From Cliona cf. orientalis (lineage: Eukaryota; Porifera; Demospongiae; Clionaida; Clionaidae): a stretch of DNA of 64,000 nt. The DNA is taken from contig OZ005694.1 in NCBI GenBank assembly GCA_963930775.1, positions 1-64,000 on the forward strand. The letters run 5' to 3'. The notes under the pieces were generated by a model that did no database searches, was not told the DNA's origin, and worked only from the letters and a program-made list of their open reading frames with translations. The position numbers and the translations under genes are program-made. This document shows positions 1 through 11,222 of this stretch, one piece after another. The first letter of the stretch is position 1. Every line of letters begins with the position of its first letter.

Positions 1-326
1 TTTTTTCCTTCTTTTTTTCACTGCCAGTGATGTTGGGAAGGCAGTCTACATACACAAATAACATTCCATGGGCGATGCTCCTTATGTTGAATCTAGATAC
101 AAGCCCCAAGTCACTCTCTAATACCCAGATCTCAGTGTACGTTGTGCATTAGTATTGACATTTTAGTGGGTATAGTAATCAATGTATGTTTGCAAGTTGA
201 GATTTTCTGCCTTACCACATACCTAACCTATTGTAGCAGACATATGATAGGAACTGGTGACATACCGTTAACTTATTACTGGTTGATAAAATTCTTTTCT
301 TAAGTTGTGGTTTAGCTTGTAGTTAA

Positions 327-694
327 ACACTAAGTAGAAAAAAAAATAGAAAAATAATTCACAGAGGGGTTGAGAGCACCTGGGTGCATAATTTTTATAT
401 GAGCACGCAGAATGGGTCGAAACTAGAGATTTGACTTTAGGGAATTTTGATTCACGCCTTAGTATTAAAGTTACAGCCCTTTTAAGTTTCCCCATATGTT
501 TGTACAGGGAAGCCATGCGTTTGCAATGTTTCCGCCCACGCGCTACGTGAGGGGCGGGGCCACGCGCGCACATAAATGTGACGACCTTTACCAACTTTTT
601 AACAAATTTAGGCTGCCTGCTTGCATTGTATGGCTCCACCATGCATCCAGCTCGATTATATGGTGGTTTTTGGACATTTTTTTCTGCTTAGTGT
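327..694. mobile_element. MITE-like element, ACACTAAG termini, copy 1
   Basis: The left end reads ACACTAAGTAGAAAAAAA and the right end is its inverted match TTTTTTTCTGCTTAGTGT (one mismatch). The ~370 bp body contains a block (gggcacgcagaatgggt...) found in five more copies in the first 8 kb. The short length, terminal inverted repeats and absence of a coding frame make this a non-autonomous DNA transposon. A clear target-site duplication was not found. The 124-aa and 75-aa frames across it are repeat shadows. Confidence 0.7.
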
Positions 695-1472
695 TCTGGT
701 CGCCTTGTTACACACTAAGATAAAAGAATTTCCATATGAGTAATGTAATGTAATGTAAATAAATAATTCTTGGGGTCTATGGAACGATATAATGCAATAA
801 TTTTTATATGCAGGTGAAGATTGGAAGAAATGAAGAAAATTAAATGTATCAAGACTTTGAATTTCACTTTCACATCTGAGAAAACGCTGTATTTGTTGTG
901 TTAGAGCCTTGGGGAAAGCCCCTATTTGTACGTGTGTACATAGTGCCAGTACATTTTTGATCGCATGCTATGACGTTTCCGCGTACGGTAACGCCCACCT
1001 AAATTGAAAAATGCAATGAACGAGCTCTGAGGTGGCACCTAGGAGAATGAGGTCAAATTCGTTGGCGTGGTAGACGTGTCTCGTTCCTCATAGCGGTGAA
1101 AGAAGGAGAGAACGAAGCCTATGGAAAGGCTTGGAAGCAACATTGGGCAAGAAGAACGGTAGCGATGGTCGTCAACTAAAGCAGTCTTCTAGTTTGTTAT
1201 GAGAAAAGCCAATGGAAGGTAAGCTAGTTTGATCATAAATCGTGAATAGGATGTGTACGAAGTGACTTTAGCAGTGGTATATATTTGTTTAATGTGAATG
1301 AGGCTTGATGACTAGAGCATCTAATCGAGTGCCACAGGTGACAGCAGTGTCACAGTGAGAAATTTAATATCTAGAAAGTATCAGCTTGTTTAGTACAGTG
1401 TGAGTATGCATGGTATGAATTATTGTTTTGAGTGTGATAGGCCTCAAACCCTGGTAGAGGGAGGGCTTGGTG
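695..1472. other. Gene-free stretch
   Basis: AT-rich sequence without a coding frame that looks real. No splice-bounded exon or terminal inverted repeats were recognised. Confidence 0.5.
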
Positions 1473-1727
1473 TAGCCTCGCACCCAGGCCCTTCAAAAGG
1501 AGGAGAAAGGGCCTGGTACACTGGCATTGCATGTGCATGCGCCAGGGGATCCCAGAAAAATGTCGGGTTATCGGATACTATTGTATACTCTTCATTTACT
1601 GTGCATAGAACTGTACATCATGCATGCAGAACCTGCAAATGATCACTATGGTAACGCTATGGAGACCCCAGCGCATGCGCATGCAGTGTGTAGCTACCAG
1701 GCCCTTTCTCCTCCTCCTCTTGAAGGA
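1473..1727. repeat. Inverted-repeat element related to the AGCCTCG family
   Basis: The left arm (cctcgcacccaggccctt) and the right arm (ccaggccctttctcctcct) are inverted relatives of the ends of the element at 5669-6088. The boundaries are less sharp and no target-site duplication was seen, so this is probably a diverged or partial copy. Confidence 0.45.
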
Positions 1728-2167
1728 TCTGGGAACAAGGCTAGACTTGGTGCTGCAGGTAGCACAATGGTACTACAGCAGTGGTGTGCCATTACTTTAT
1801 CTCCTGGTGTTCTATCACTGCATACACAATAGTCAGTCCATTTCCGCCTTTCTCCATATCAACCCTCTAAGCAACTCCAAGATGGTGGTAGACCTTGGTA
1901 AGCTATTGATATCAGAGCCTGATGGGATGTTTCATTGATCACTTCCCTTGCAAGTTATGCTGACGAGTTGAGTGTTATAAAAGTTGATGGTGACCTGGAG
2001 CACCACTTCACATGCACTCGTGTATAACAATCTATGTCTGCCAAACTCATCCAGTTTATCGACAAACTACATCATCACCCAGGGGTGTTCCATTGATTCT
2101 ATTGGCTACACTTGAACTTCATCTGCTATTGTAAGTGGACATGTGAGTGGTGTATGTATATATGTGG

Positions 2168-2519
2168 TACAGTGCAACCTCGATTATCCGGACCCCTTTG
2201 TCCACCGGCCGATCGCTGCCATAACGGATAAGTGAAATGTCCGGATAACTGAAATGCCTACATTTCTCGCCTGGTTTATGATACCTATCCTATAAACGAT
2301 ACCTATACAGTGTGATCTTGGCCAGCAGTGTTCAGAAAAGTACTTTGGTCAGTCAATTTTGGCCAAGGCAAGCCTGTACAGTCCATAGCTCATCGCCCAA
2401 TCTATAACCACACCCACAAAAGATCATCGGTCACGCCTTCTGCGCATGCATGGTAATGTATTTTTAGGTCTCTGGCTAGTCTGGATAAACGAGGTCCGGA
2501 TAATCGAGGTTGCACTGTA
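2168..2519. mobile_element. TA-flanked MITE, pogo/Tigger-like ends
   Basis: The termini TACAGTGCAACCTCGATTAT and its inverse (ATAATCGAGGTTGCACTGTA) enclose 352 bp without a coding frame. CAGTG...CTCGATTATCCGGA ends next to a TA dinucleotide are typical of pogo/Tigger (Tc1-mariner superfamily) non-autonomous elements. Internal sequence is unrelated to the other MITEs here. Confidence 0.75.
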
Positions 2520-3424
2520 TGTACATGTACATACATAGAATAATATTATTGTGCATGTAACGTGTCAATATAATTTCGATTTGTGCCTGTGACTCATTCC
2601 TACTACTTTCTGAAGCTAGTAAGCATGGGACTCTAAGTATAATACACACACAATGTACATGTACCTGTCCACTTGAAGATTGTGCATGTAGCTTTTAAGG
2701 CCAGGCAAACTGAATTCACCGCCTGCATGGATTTTCAGATTTTCTCAAAAAATTTCATATTTCAAATTGTGTGTACAGCAACTATATAGCACTTTGGCCC
2801 ACATGTGAGTGGTGTGTGTACATGTATGTGGCATGTACATGTACATACGTAAAATAATAATATTATGCATGTAACATTTTTTTATGAAAAGGCATTACTA
2901 TACTTGTGTACATGTATGTACTTCCCCTACACTTAGTATATGTACATGTACATGTATGTTCTTCAGCTTCACAATCTTTTGCTTATCCAGGTGAGCATGC
3001 ACACCACTGTCATCAGACCGATAGGCATAGACATTCCCAACTGACCGCCTCTTCCAGGGATTCCCCCAGAACAGAATCGGGTGCTTAATGATATTCATAG
3101 GAATTTAATTAAGTTATGGCTTTAAACTCCACCCATTTCTTTGATGTTCTTCCAATTAGCCCAAAGTCAAACCGGGTGGCCCACCCTGATTCAGGTATAC
3201 TGGGGGAAACACTACTCTTCTATGCTGAAGGAACCCGCTTTCGATTTGTGCCTGTGACTGTCATTCCTACTACTTTCTGAAGCTGGTAAGTATGGGACAA
3301 TGTACCTGTCCACTTAAAGATCGTACATGTAACTTTTATTGTGGAATTCTTTCATAAATGCGAGGAGGGGTTTCACCAAAGTCTTCTCGATCAAGACATT
3401 TAAACATGTTATTTATTTGAGTAC
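2520..3424. other. Gene-free stretch with a truncated TE end
   Basis: At 2697-2715 (taaggccaggcaaact) lies one end of the element whose full copy is at 60517-60791. A 66-codon minus frame at 2898-3098 (…GNPWKRRSVGNVYAYRSDD…) has a protein-like composition, but no splice context or relative could be recognised, so it is not called as a gene. Many short acatgtac palindromes are present. Confidence 0.4.
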
Positions 3425-3469
3425 AGCTTGTTACAATTCTTTTATCTTAGTGTGTGGTTAGCTTGTTAC

Positions 3470-3675
3470 ACACTAAGTAGAAAATAAAAAAAAGAAAATA
3501 ATTCGTGGGGGAACTGGGAACACTTGGGGATGTAATTTTTACATGGGCACGCAGAATGGGTCGAAAAACGAGATTTGATATGAGAAAATTTTGATTCACT
3601 CCTTAGAATTAAAGTTACGGCCCTTTAAAGGTTACCCATATGTTTGTATAGGGAAGCCATGTGTTTGCAATATTT
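3470..3675. repeat. ACACTAAG-family repeat, partial copy
   Basis: Starts acactaagtagaaaataaa and contains the shared block gggcacgcagaatgggtcg, but lacks the right terminal repeat. Its sister copy in the second duplication unit lies at 5302-5515. Confidence 0.55.
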
Positions 3676-4003
3676 TGAGTCCCGGTGTGTGTTATTTAGA
3701 AAATCGCTAGTCCAGTACATGCATAGGCTACCATGCAGCTGGTACTGTATCCAGAGACTTGCTGAATGGATGAAGAATCAGCCACAACAGTATCTCTCCC
3801 ATTTTTGCTGAGAGGTAGGTGGGGTAATACAGCTATAGTGTTACATTGTGTACCTATGCGTGGATGTGTGGAAAAGTACATGGATCTAGTTGAGAAACAT
3901 AACTAAAAATTTATTGTTTTGTGCTTTTCCCCTAGCCTTGTGTGTGTGCTGTGGTGATCTTGAGTACTAGTACGAAGTAACGTGTTGCAGGGGCTACAGG
4001 CCC

Positions 4004-4344
4004 CAGTGGCGTACCCAGGGGGGTGCTCGGGGTGCTGGAGCACCCCCATCAGCTCTGGCACAACAGCCAGTTCAGTAGCTCAGTGACAAATAGTTTTACT
4101 GATAATCGATGACTGGAAGCTACTACCAACAATAAACTTACTGGCCTCTAAATTTCGCTCCCAAAACTGCAGTTTCTCGTCGCCATTTGGCCTAAAACAG
4201 CCTTCTTTGTCAGCCAGCTACCTTCAAGAACGCGTTTAATTAGGGGTGTGGTCAGTATTTGGGGGCGTGGCTAAAATTTTGCGCGCGCACTTCGCGCGCG
4301 AATGTCTTAGCACCCCCCTCCCTCAAATCCTGGGAACGCCACTG
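4004..4344. mobile_element. MITE, CAGTGGCG family, 5-bp target duplication
   Basis: The ends CAGTGGCGTACCCAG and CTGGGAACGCCACTG are inverted repeats. The flanks carry the direct repeat GGCCC (3999-4003 and 4345-4349), a 5-bp target-site duplication. The sister duplication unit (around 6229-6255) lacks the element, giving an approximate empty site. The interior has CpG-rich gcgcgc stretches and no coding frame. Confidence 0.8.
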
Positions 4345-4602
4345 GGCCCTGAATCTCTTCCCCTAGCCTTGTATGTGTGCTATGGTGATCTTGGAAGTAT
4401 CGTATTGCAGCGGCCACTGGTACTGTACCTCAACACTGATCATATACTCTGAGTTTCTAGGCTCTATTAGAAGCATAGACGGCCTGGGCATCCAGCTCAA
4501 CTATGTGGTGGTTTCTGGACAATTTTTTTACAGTAATACTCGGGATGACTATAATATTATCATACTGTATATAGTGTGTGAATAATATTTATATATACGT
4601 GG

Positions 4603-4935
4603 CAGTGGCGGATCTAGGATTTGTTGAAGGGGGGTTCTGTTATATTCTTGCGCGCAAAGTGCGTGTGAAATTTTAGAAGCCACGCCCACTTTCAGCTAAA
4701 ACCACGCCCATTTTCGATCGTTTTCAGAGCAATCACCAGCCCTGCCAGCCCAATCGATGGATTTTGAAGGAATTTTCTGCTAAAGCATGCTAAGGTGAGC
4801 CATAGCAGCAGTTTTCTTAGTTCCATAGCCAGAGAGGGGGGTTCCAGTCAGCCTATCATCAGTACTTCTTACAACTAGGTGCAGCCCAAAGGGGGGTTCT
4901 GTCGAAACCTCCGAAACCCCCTAAATCCGCCACTG
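4603..4935. mobile_element. MITE, CAGTGGCG family, 5-bp target duplication
   Basis: The ends CAGTGGCGGATCTAGGA and TAAATCCGCCACTG are inverted repeats, with the 5-bp direct repeat CGTGG outside (4598-4602, 4936-4940). Length 333 bp and no coding frame. It is absent from the second unit of the segmental duplication, so it inserted after or alongside the duplication. Confidence 0.8.
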
Positions 4936-5301
4936 CGTGGCACTTTTATCTGCTTAGTGTGCATGGTAGCTCCTTAGTTGACTTCCAACATGCTCTAATT
5001 GCACCTGCGGCGCAGTTAGAGCGTACACTGATTAAATTACTGTGGGTTACTACTTAGGGTAGCTGTTTTGAACATGACTTGATTATGGATGCTCTACTGA
5101 AGAATGGTTTTAGTGATATTAGATGTTACCATAGTAATATGAAGTATTGCAGTGTATGTATCTACATGGTAAACATTCAATATTACAAAGTAAGCCTAAG
5201 TGCATATTAATTAATTTTGTGTGAACCTATACAATGCAGGTACGTATACTTATGTGCCACAGTTTTTTTTTTTCTGCTTAGTGTGCACGCTAGCTTGTTA
5301 C

Positions 5302-5515
5302 ACACTAAGTAGAAAAAAAAGACTAAATTAATTCGTGGGGGAACTGGGAACACTTGGGGATGTAATTTTTACATGGGCACGCAGAATGGGTCGAAAAACG
5401 AGATTTGACATGAGAAAATTTTGATTCACGCCTTAGAATTGAAGTTACGGCCCTTTAAAGTTTACCCATATGTTTGTATAGGGAAGCCATGTGTTTGCAA
5501 TGTTTTGAGTCCCGG
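5302..5515. repeat. ACACTAAG-family repeat, partial copy
   Basis: Begins acactaagtagaaaaaaaa and continues through the common internal block, then stops without the inverted right end. It is preceded by a short palindrome, cttagtgtgcacg...acactaag. Confidence 0.55.
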
Positions 5516-5668
5516 TGTGCGTTATTTAGAAAATCGCTAGTCCAGTACATGCATAGGCTACCATGCAGCTGGTATTGTATCCAGAGACTTGCTGAATGGA
5601 TGAAGAATCAGCCACAACAGTAACTCTCGTTTTTGCTGAGAGGTAGGTGGGGTACAGCTATAGTTTTA

Positions 5669-6088
5669 TAGCCTCGTCTCCAGGCCCTCCCAGTTTTTAA
5701 TGTTGCACGCAAAAAACGGGAGGGCCTGGTACGTGAAGTCACGTGCATCGTGTCATAATGATTGATCGTGACATGGCATGACGTGAACAAAAAGTAGGTC
5801 GATCGAGGTCAACAAAACAGGGCCGTTTCTACGCTATCCATGCCTTCTATCAACTACAAACATACAGTTTGAGCCGACGAAGGATCACCTTTTACTCGTA
5901 TGACAGCAATATCTCTGTCTCTTATCATTTGCGAGCTGTAGCGCTCATAAATCCAGTGACCTTCGACCTGCGAGGTGTTGTGGACCTTCTCTCACCTTCT
6001 CTCTCCATCACGTGACTTCGCGTACCAGGCCCTCCCCCTTTTCTGCGTGTAACATTGAAAACGTGGGAGTGGCCTGGGGACGAGGCTA
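5669..6088. mobile_element. MULE-type MITE with 9-bp target duplication
   Basis: The termini TAGCCTCGTCTCCAGGCC and GGCCTGGGGACGAGGCTA are inverted repeats continuing for about 45 bp. The flanks are a perfect 9-bp direct repeat ATAGTTTTA (5660-5668 and 6089-6097). The sister duplication unit has an empty site at about 3834-3842 (atagtgtta). A 9-bp duplication is the Mutator-like signature. There is no coding frame, so it is non-autonomous. Confidence 0.85.
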
Positions 6089-6970
6089 ATAGTTTTACAT
6101 TATATATGTGTGGATGTGTGGGAAAGTACATCTAGTTGAGAAACAACTAAAATTATTTTGTGCTTTTCCCCTAGCCGTGTGTGTGTGCTGTGATGATCTT
6201 GAGTACTAGTATGAAGTAATGTGTTGCAGGGGCCACAGGTACTGAACCTCTTTCCCTAGCCTTGTATGTGTGCTGTGGTGATCTTGAGTACTAGTAGGAA
6301 GTAACGCATTGCAGCGGCTGCCACTGGTACTGAACCTCCTCAACACTGATCATATACTCCGAGTTTCTAGGCTCTATTAGAAGCATAGACGGCCTTGTTT
6401 CCAATTGTATGGACATCCAGCTCAACTATGTGGTGGTTTCTGGACAATTTTTTTATAGTAATACTCGGGATGACTATATAATATTATTATACTGTAGTGT
6501 GTGAATATTATATACATGCATGTTTCTAATTATGTTGCACTTTTATCTGCTTAGTGTGCATGGTAGCTCCTTAGATGATTTCCAACAAGCTCTAACTGTG
6601 CCGCAGGCGCAGTTAGAGCGGATGCAAATCATCTAAGGTACTTGGTATTGTTACTATGGTATACCAATGCTAAATGGTACAGGCACTGTATATGCACTGA
6701 TTAAATTATTGTGGGCTAGGGTAGCTGTTTTGAACATGACTTGACTATAGATGCTCTACTGAAGAATGGTTTTAGTGACATTAGATGTTGTTACCATAGT
6801 AATATAGCTATATCAAATGTACATAAAATATTGTAGTGTATGTATCTACATGGTAAACAATCAATATAAAGTAAGCCTATATTCATTTGTGCGAACCTAT
6901 ACAATGCAGGTACGTATACTTATGTGCCGCAGTTTTTTTTTTCTGCTTAGTGTGCACGGTAGCTTGTTAA

Positions 6971-7334
6971 ACACTAAGTAGAAAAAAATATAGAAAAATA
7001 ATTCACAGGGGGTTTGAGAGTACCTGGGTGCATAATTTTTATATGGGCACGCAGAATGGGTTGAAACTAGAGATTTGACCTTAGGGAATTTTAGCATTAA
7101 AGTTACGGCCCTTTGAAGTTCCCCCATATGTTTATACAGGGAAGCCATGCGTTTGCAATGTTTCCGCCCACACGCTACGTGAGGGGCGGGGCCACGCGCG
7201 CATATAAACGTGACGACCTTTACCAACCCTTTGACAAAAATGCCATTTAGGCCACCTGCTTGCATTGTATGGTTCTACTATGCTTCCAGCTCGATTATAT
7301 GGTGGTTTTTGGATAATTTTTTTCTGCTTAGTGT
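6971..7334. mobile_element. MITE-like element, ACACTAAG termini, copy 2
   Basis: A complete copy with inverted ends ACACTAAGTAGAAAAAAA and TTTTTTTCTGCTTAGTGT, close to the copy at 327-694 along its full length. The frames on both strands are shadows of the repeat. Confidence 0.7.
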
Positions 7335-7347
7335 TCTGGTCGCCTTG

Positions 7348-7719
7348 AAAAAAAAAAGATTTTTAATTAATTAATTCAGGGGGGAACTGGGAGCACTTGG
7401 GGACATAATTTTTGTACCGGCGCGCAGAATGGATCGAATGCAGAGATTTGACCTTCAGGAATTTTGATTCACGCCTTAGAATCAAAGTTACGGCCCTTTG
7501 AAGTTTCCCCATATGTTTGTACAGGGAAGCCATGCGTTTGCAATGTTTCCTCCCACGCGCTACGTGAGGGGCGGGGCCACGCGCACATAAACTTGACGAC
7601 CTTTACCAGCGTTTTGACAAAATTGAAATTTAGGCTGCCTGCTTGCATTGTATGGTTCCACTATGCACCCAGCTCGATTATATGGTGGTTTTTGGACAAT
7701 TTTTTTTTCTGCTTAGTGT
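7348..7719. repeat. ACACTAAG-family repeat, copy 3, left end missing
   Basis: The body and right end (ttttttttctgcttagtgtt) match the complete copies. The left terminus is replaced by an A/T run, so this copy is 5' truncated. It is followed by three short acactaa repeats. Confidence 0.6.
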
Positions 7720-7773
7720 TCAGGTCGCCTTGTTAAACACTAATTAAACACTAATTAAACACTAAGTAGTTAC

Positions 7774-7975
7774 ACACTAAGTAGAAAAAAAGATACAAAA
7801 TTAATTCATGGAGGGATTGGGAGCACTTGGAAACGTAATTTTTACATGGGCACGCAGAATGGGTTGAAAGACGAGATTTGACATGAGAAATTTATGATTC
7901 ACGCCTTAGAATTAAAGTTACGGCCCTTTAAAGTTCGCCCATATGTTTGTATAGGGAAGCCATGTCTGCAAATTG
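7774..7975. repeat. ACACTAAG-family repeat, copy 4, right end missing
   Basis: Starts acactaagtagaaaaaaag and follows the family body until about 7975. The right terminus is not present. Confidence 0.55.
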
Positions 7976-9019
7976 GCTACTTTCAGGTTACTCCACCATG
8001 TTTCAATGACGCAGATGCAGCCAGCGTTCTCTTCAGTGAATCTAATAGTTAAAATGATCGATCGTATCATGCTCAGTATAATAGTATAGCGTAAATCTTA
8101 CCTATACTTCTTTGTACAATTGATGATACGCAATAAACATACTTACAGTGGTCAGTCACATGATCGAAAGAGGCCACTCCCATTCATTTCATATTAGCGG
8201 CGTGCGCAAAATGGTCTAGTGAGCGGTTACAAGTTCGAAAAGTGTACGTCCGATAAAAAATCGCTGCTGGTACGGTAGACACAGCCTAAAATTTTATGAT
8301 GTAACCTATGTCGTCATAGCGCTAAAATTCAGAGCCTTTACAGAACACTTCTGCATGAGACCTGAAAATTGATAGAATCATATATTAACTTACATACATA
8401 CCCAGCGAATACATTAAAAGCTGAGTGCTACTTTCTCCGACAAGTAATGCTGGCCGAACTTCACGTGTTCTCTTGGCTGACGCAATCCTGTGGATAAATA
8501 AAGCTAGCCTTTATAGTACGCGTCATGCGACGACTGATCTGAAGTTCAGAAGCTGTACCATGCTGTCGAGTTCATCTCCTTTGATTGAAGCATCGAAACT
8601 TGAGGTCGAGAAGTCGGTCTTAGACTCCATCTCTGTGATTGAGGTCCCGGCATCGATGTGTATATTGACGACCTTTTACCACATGCACCATTAGAACTAT
8701 GTAGCTACTGGGGATGTGGTCAAGTTTTTCATAATATTATAAAAACTTTAGTCGTTGTTTTCAGTGTTAATCCATCACGGCCCTATTAAATGGTAATAAC
8801 AGAATGAATGCTGCAGAAAAAACTTAATAGTCATGTCAAAAAAATTTTATACTCTAGCTATTATACATCCAATGATTCCTAGCCTCTTTTAACTTATAGT
8901 GATATGCCACACATAATTTTTATTGATTTAGTTTTGGTGACTTAATTTTCATGCAATGTTGTAAACCTCAAACCATGCATGCACTGTTACTCCGGTTCTG
9001 TCTCTGTCCACATACCTCT
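7976..9019. other. Gene-free or unresolved stretch
   Basis: The minus strand at 8629-8571 reads MESKTDFSTSSFDASIKGDE, a protein-like stretch that could be a lone 5' exon, but no splice partner or family was recognised. The rest is AT-rich without support for a gene. Confidence 0.35.
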
Positions 9020-9156
9020 TTATTCCTGGTGCATCACATTAAAGGCTTGGTTGATGTCAGTCAGCGTGAAGGTGTGAGAGACAAACTCATCCACCTTCAT
9101 TTTCTTCCCAAGGTAGTCCTCCACCAGCTGAGGAACACTATCTCTGCTTTTCCAGC
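9020..9156 (-). pseudogene. ADH5: Class III alcohol dehydrogenase (ADH5-like) 3' exon, truncated
   Basis: Read on the minus strand after an acceptor (TTGTTATAG) at 9157, the exon encodes GWKSRDSVPQLVEDYLGKKM followed by KVDEFVSHTFTLTDINQAFN. This closely matches the C-terminal region of S-(hydroxymethyl)glutathione dehydrogenase, a zinc enzyme that oxidises the glutathione adduct of formaldehyde. The normal end (…MHxGKSIRTVV) is replaced by MHQE and a TAA stop. No other ADH exon (catalytic zinc domain, Rossmann fold) was found nearby. It is most likely an isolated duplicated exon or 3' fragment; an intact gene with distant exons and an altered last exon is the alternative. Confidence 0.7.
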
Positions 9157-9493
9157 CTATAACAACATGACATCATTACTAGCTATAGATATATACCAGG
9201 TCTTGACATAATCTTTTTGTGCTTACAAGTTGAGCCGAGGATTTCCTGAAGTCACAATGTGGATGTTCACAATTGGCATGTGTTCCTCCTTAAGGGATGC
9301 CAGGCCTGTTAAGTATTATACTGCAGCACAGGCTACAACAATACTCCTTGAAGAGTGTCACTAAACTCGAGTACAGTGTAACTATTACAGTAATTGCGCA
9401 TGCATCCAGTGTATGACCACATGTAGTGCACCTCTTTTGCTGTGCAGAACATAGTATTTAAATTGGCATAGCCTAAAGAAATTTGCATGCTAG

Positions 9494-9686
9494 CCTAGAT
9501 GCTATCAAGACTGACAATGAGAATAGTGACAATCGATTTCGAGCCATGCTCACGACTTGGCTGAAGATGGTCGAACCTAAACCCACTTCAGCAGCATTAG
9601 CTGAGGCCCTCCAATCCCCCACTGTTGAATTTGGACATCTAGCAGAGCAAGTCCAAGCACTGTGTGATAAATTTTTGTTTGTGTAG
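9494..9686 (+). CDS. DEATH-domain protein, terminal exon (partial)
   Basis: An acceptor-like AG at 9492-9493 precedes an open frame ending in TAG at 9684-9686. The residues RFRAMLTTWLKMVEPKPTSA and ALAEALQSPTVEFGHLAEQV fit the last helices of a DEATH domain: the W in the aL..W motif, then the T.xxLxxAL helix and the closing helix. DEATH domains mediate homotypic assembly in apoptotic and innate-immune signalling. Only the C-terminal half is visible, and no upstream exon, NACHT or kinase part was recognised within the adjoining kilobases. It could be the end of a longer gene or an orphan exon. Confidence 0.6.
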
Positions 9687-10486
9687 CTATCTGTTATCAC
9701 ATTAATAATTTTTGGCATATCACCAATATATATTTTCATGCCAAGTGCTGCGCTTTCACGTTTTGTGAGTAGCTTAGTACGCGGAATGGTATAGGGTCGG
9801 CACAGAACTGATGATCATTTCCAATCCAATAATACCATACCCGTTGTAATTAAGGCACCTCTCTAATAAACGCTCCACCTATAGCTACACTGGAATCCTA
9901 ATTTTCACGCTCTAAATAATAGATAGGCACCGAGGACAAGTAATCTACAGTATTTAGCATCCCAATGGCCCTGAGCCATGACACCCAAGCGTAGCAAGGG
10001 TGTTACTAAGGGGACAGAGGGATATTAAATACTGTGGATCCCATTGGCCGAGGTGAGCTAAGTTATTTCGAATTTTACAACTGTTGCTCTAGTAATAGCT
10101 ACAGCTATTTGCCTTGGAACTCTCATAATAGCTACCATGGATCCTATTGGCCAAAATTTACAAGTAACTAAGTAAAATTTACTTACCTATTAGTAAGTAA
10201 GTAACTAAGGAACTTAGTTACCTCCTATTGCCCAATCAGATTACAGGAAAGTGGCAGTAAAATTCTAACTATGTGCCATGCATGCGGCCATGCTACTTAT
10301 TTTTTCCAGGCGTGTTCTACTTACCATCAAATACCTTTATATTATTGGATTCCCATATACGATAATTCTGACATAATTAGCCACAGGGAATGGTCAACCT
10401 CCAAGCTTAAGGCATAATGCTAAAATAAACAAAATCTTTGGTCAAAATTATTATTATTAATGGCACAATCATTACATCAGCGTAAA
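9687..10486. other. Gene-free stretch
   Basis: AT-rich DNA with a local repeat of taagtaa motifs near 10155-10215. No exon or terminal inverted repeat was recognised. Confidence 0.5.
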
Positions 10487-10877
10487 TACCGTAGAAACTG
10501 GTTGTTAAGCGCTGCTCGCTGTTAAGCGCATACATTTTATTAAGCGCATAGTTTTATGCGAGCTTTACTGCTCTTTGTTAGGCGCATATGCCCAGCAAGC
10601 CACCTAAACGACGAGCGATCTGTTACACGAGCCCAGAAAGAAGGCTAGAAGTAGGCTGGAGAAGAAAACGTCGAGAAAATGCTCCCTGGTCACTTCTTGG
10701 CCACCGTTGTAGGCCTTTCTACCCTCGATACGTTCTTTACGCATGCCCCACCTACCGTGTTTTAGCACTTTTAATTAAGCGCATGCTTCCTGTTAAGCGC
10801 ATACTTTTTGTTAAGCGCATATTTTCTTGCTGCCGCGTGTTATAAGCGCATGCGCTTAACAACCAGTTTCTACGGTA
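10487..10877. mobile_element. TACCGTA-family MITE (aagcgc type)
   Basis: The ends TACCGTAGAAACTGGTTGTT and its inverse AACAACCAGTTTCTACGGTA enclose 391 bp containing repeated ttaagcgcat motifs. The ends and the aagcgcatgcgctta motif are shared with the element at 29857-30303, so they form one subfamily. The terminal TA fits the TA duplication proved for a relative at 37835-38260. Confidence 0.8.
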
Positions 10878-11022
10878 TAATATAATATGCATAGATTGCT
10901 CAGATACACTAACAACACAATAATTATTAAAATTTGTATCATTACGTGTTAATATTAATGTTGTGGATTTAAATACATAAGTATGCTTCCAATCATAATT
11001 ATTTTCAGAATCGCTCGATATT

Positions 11023-11222
11023 NNNNNNNNNNNNNNNNNNNNNNNNNNNNNNNNNNNNNNNNNNNNNNNNNNNNNNNNNNNNNNNNNNNNNNNNNNNNNN
11101 NNNNNNNNNNNNNNNNNNNNNNNNNNNNNNNNNNNNNNNNNNNNNNNNNNNNNNNNNNNNNNNNNNNNNNNNNNNNNNNNNNNNNNNNNNNNNNNNNNNN
11201 NNNNNNNNNNNNNNNNNNNNNN
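11023..11222. other. Assembly gap (200 N)
   Basis: Exactly 200 undetermined bases directly abut the CCCAAA array. The true array length on this side is therefore unknown. Confidence 0.99.

Larger units (their letters stand above)
3425..6960. repeat. Tandem segmental duplication, two ~1.7-kb units
   Basis: The segment from about 3430 to 5265 recurs in the same order and orientation at about 5265-6960. Shared blocks include 3690-3830 with 5530-5660, 3900-3995 with 6140-6235, 4440-4530 with 6350-6455, 4940-4975 with 6538-6573, and 5140-5265 with 6830-6940. The units differ mainly by insertions: two CAGTGGCG elements in the first, one AGCCTCG element in the second. Confidence 0.8.
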
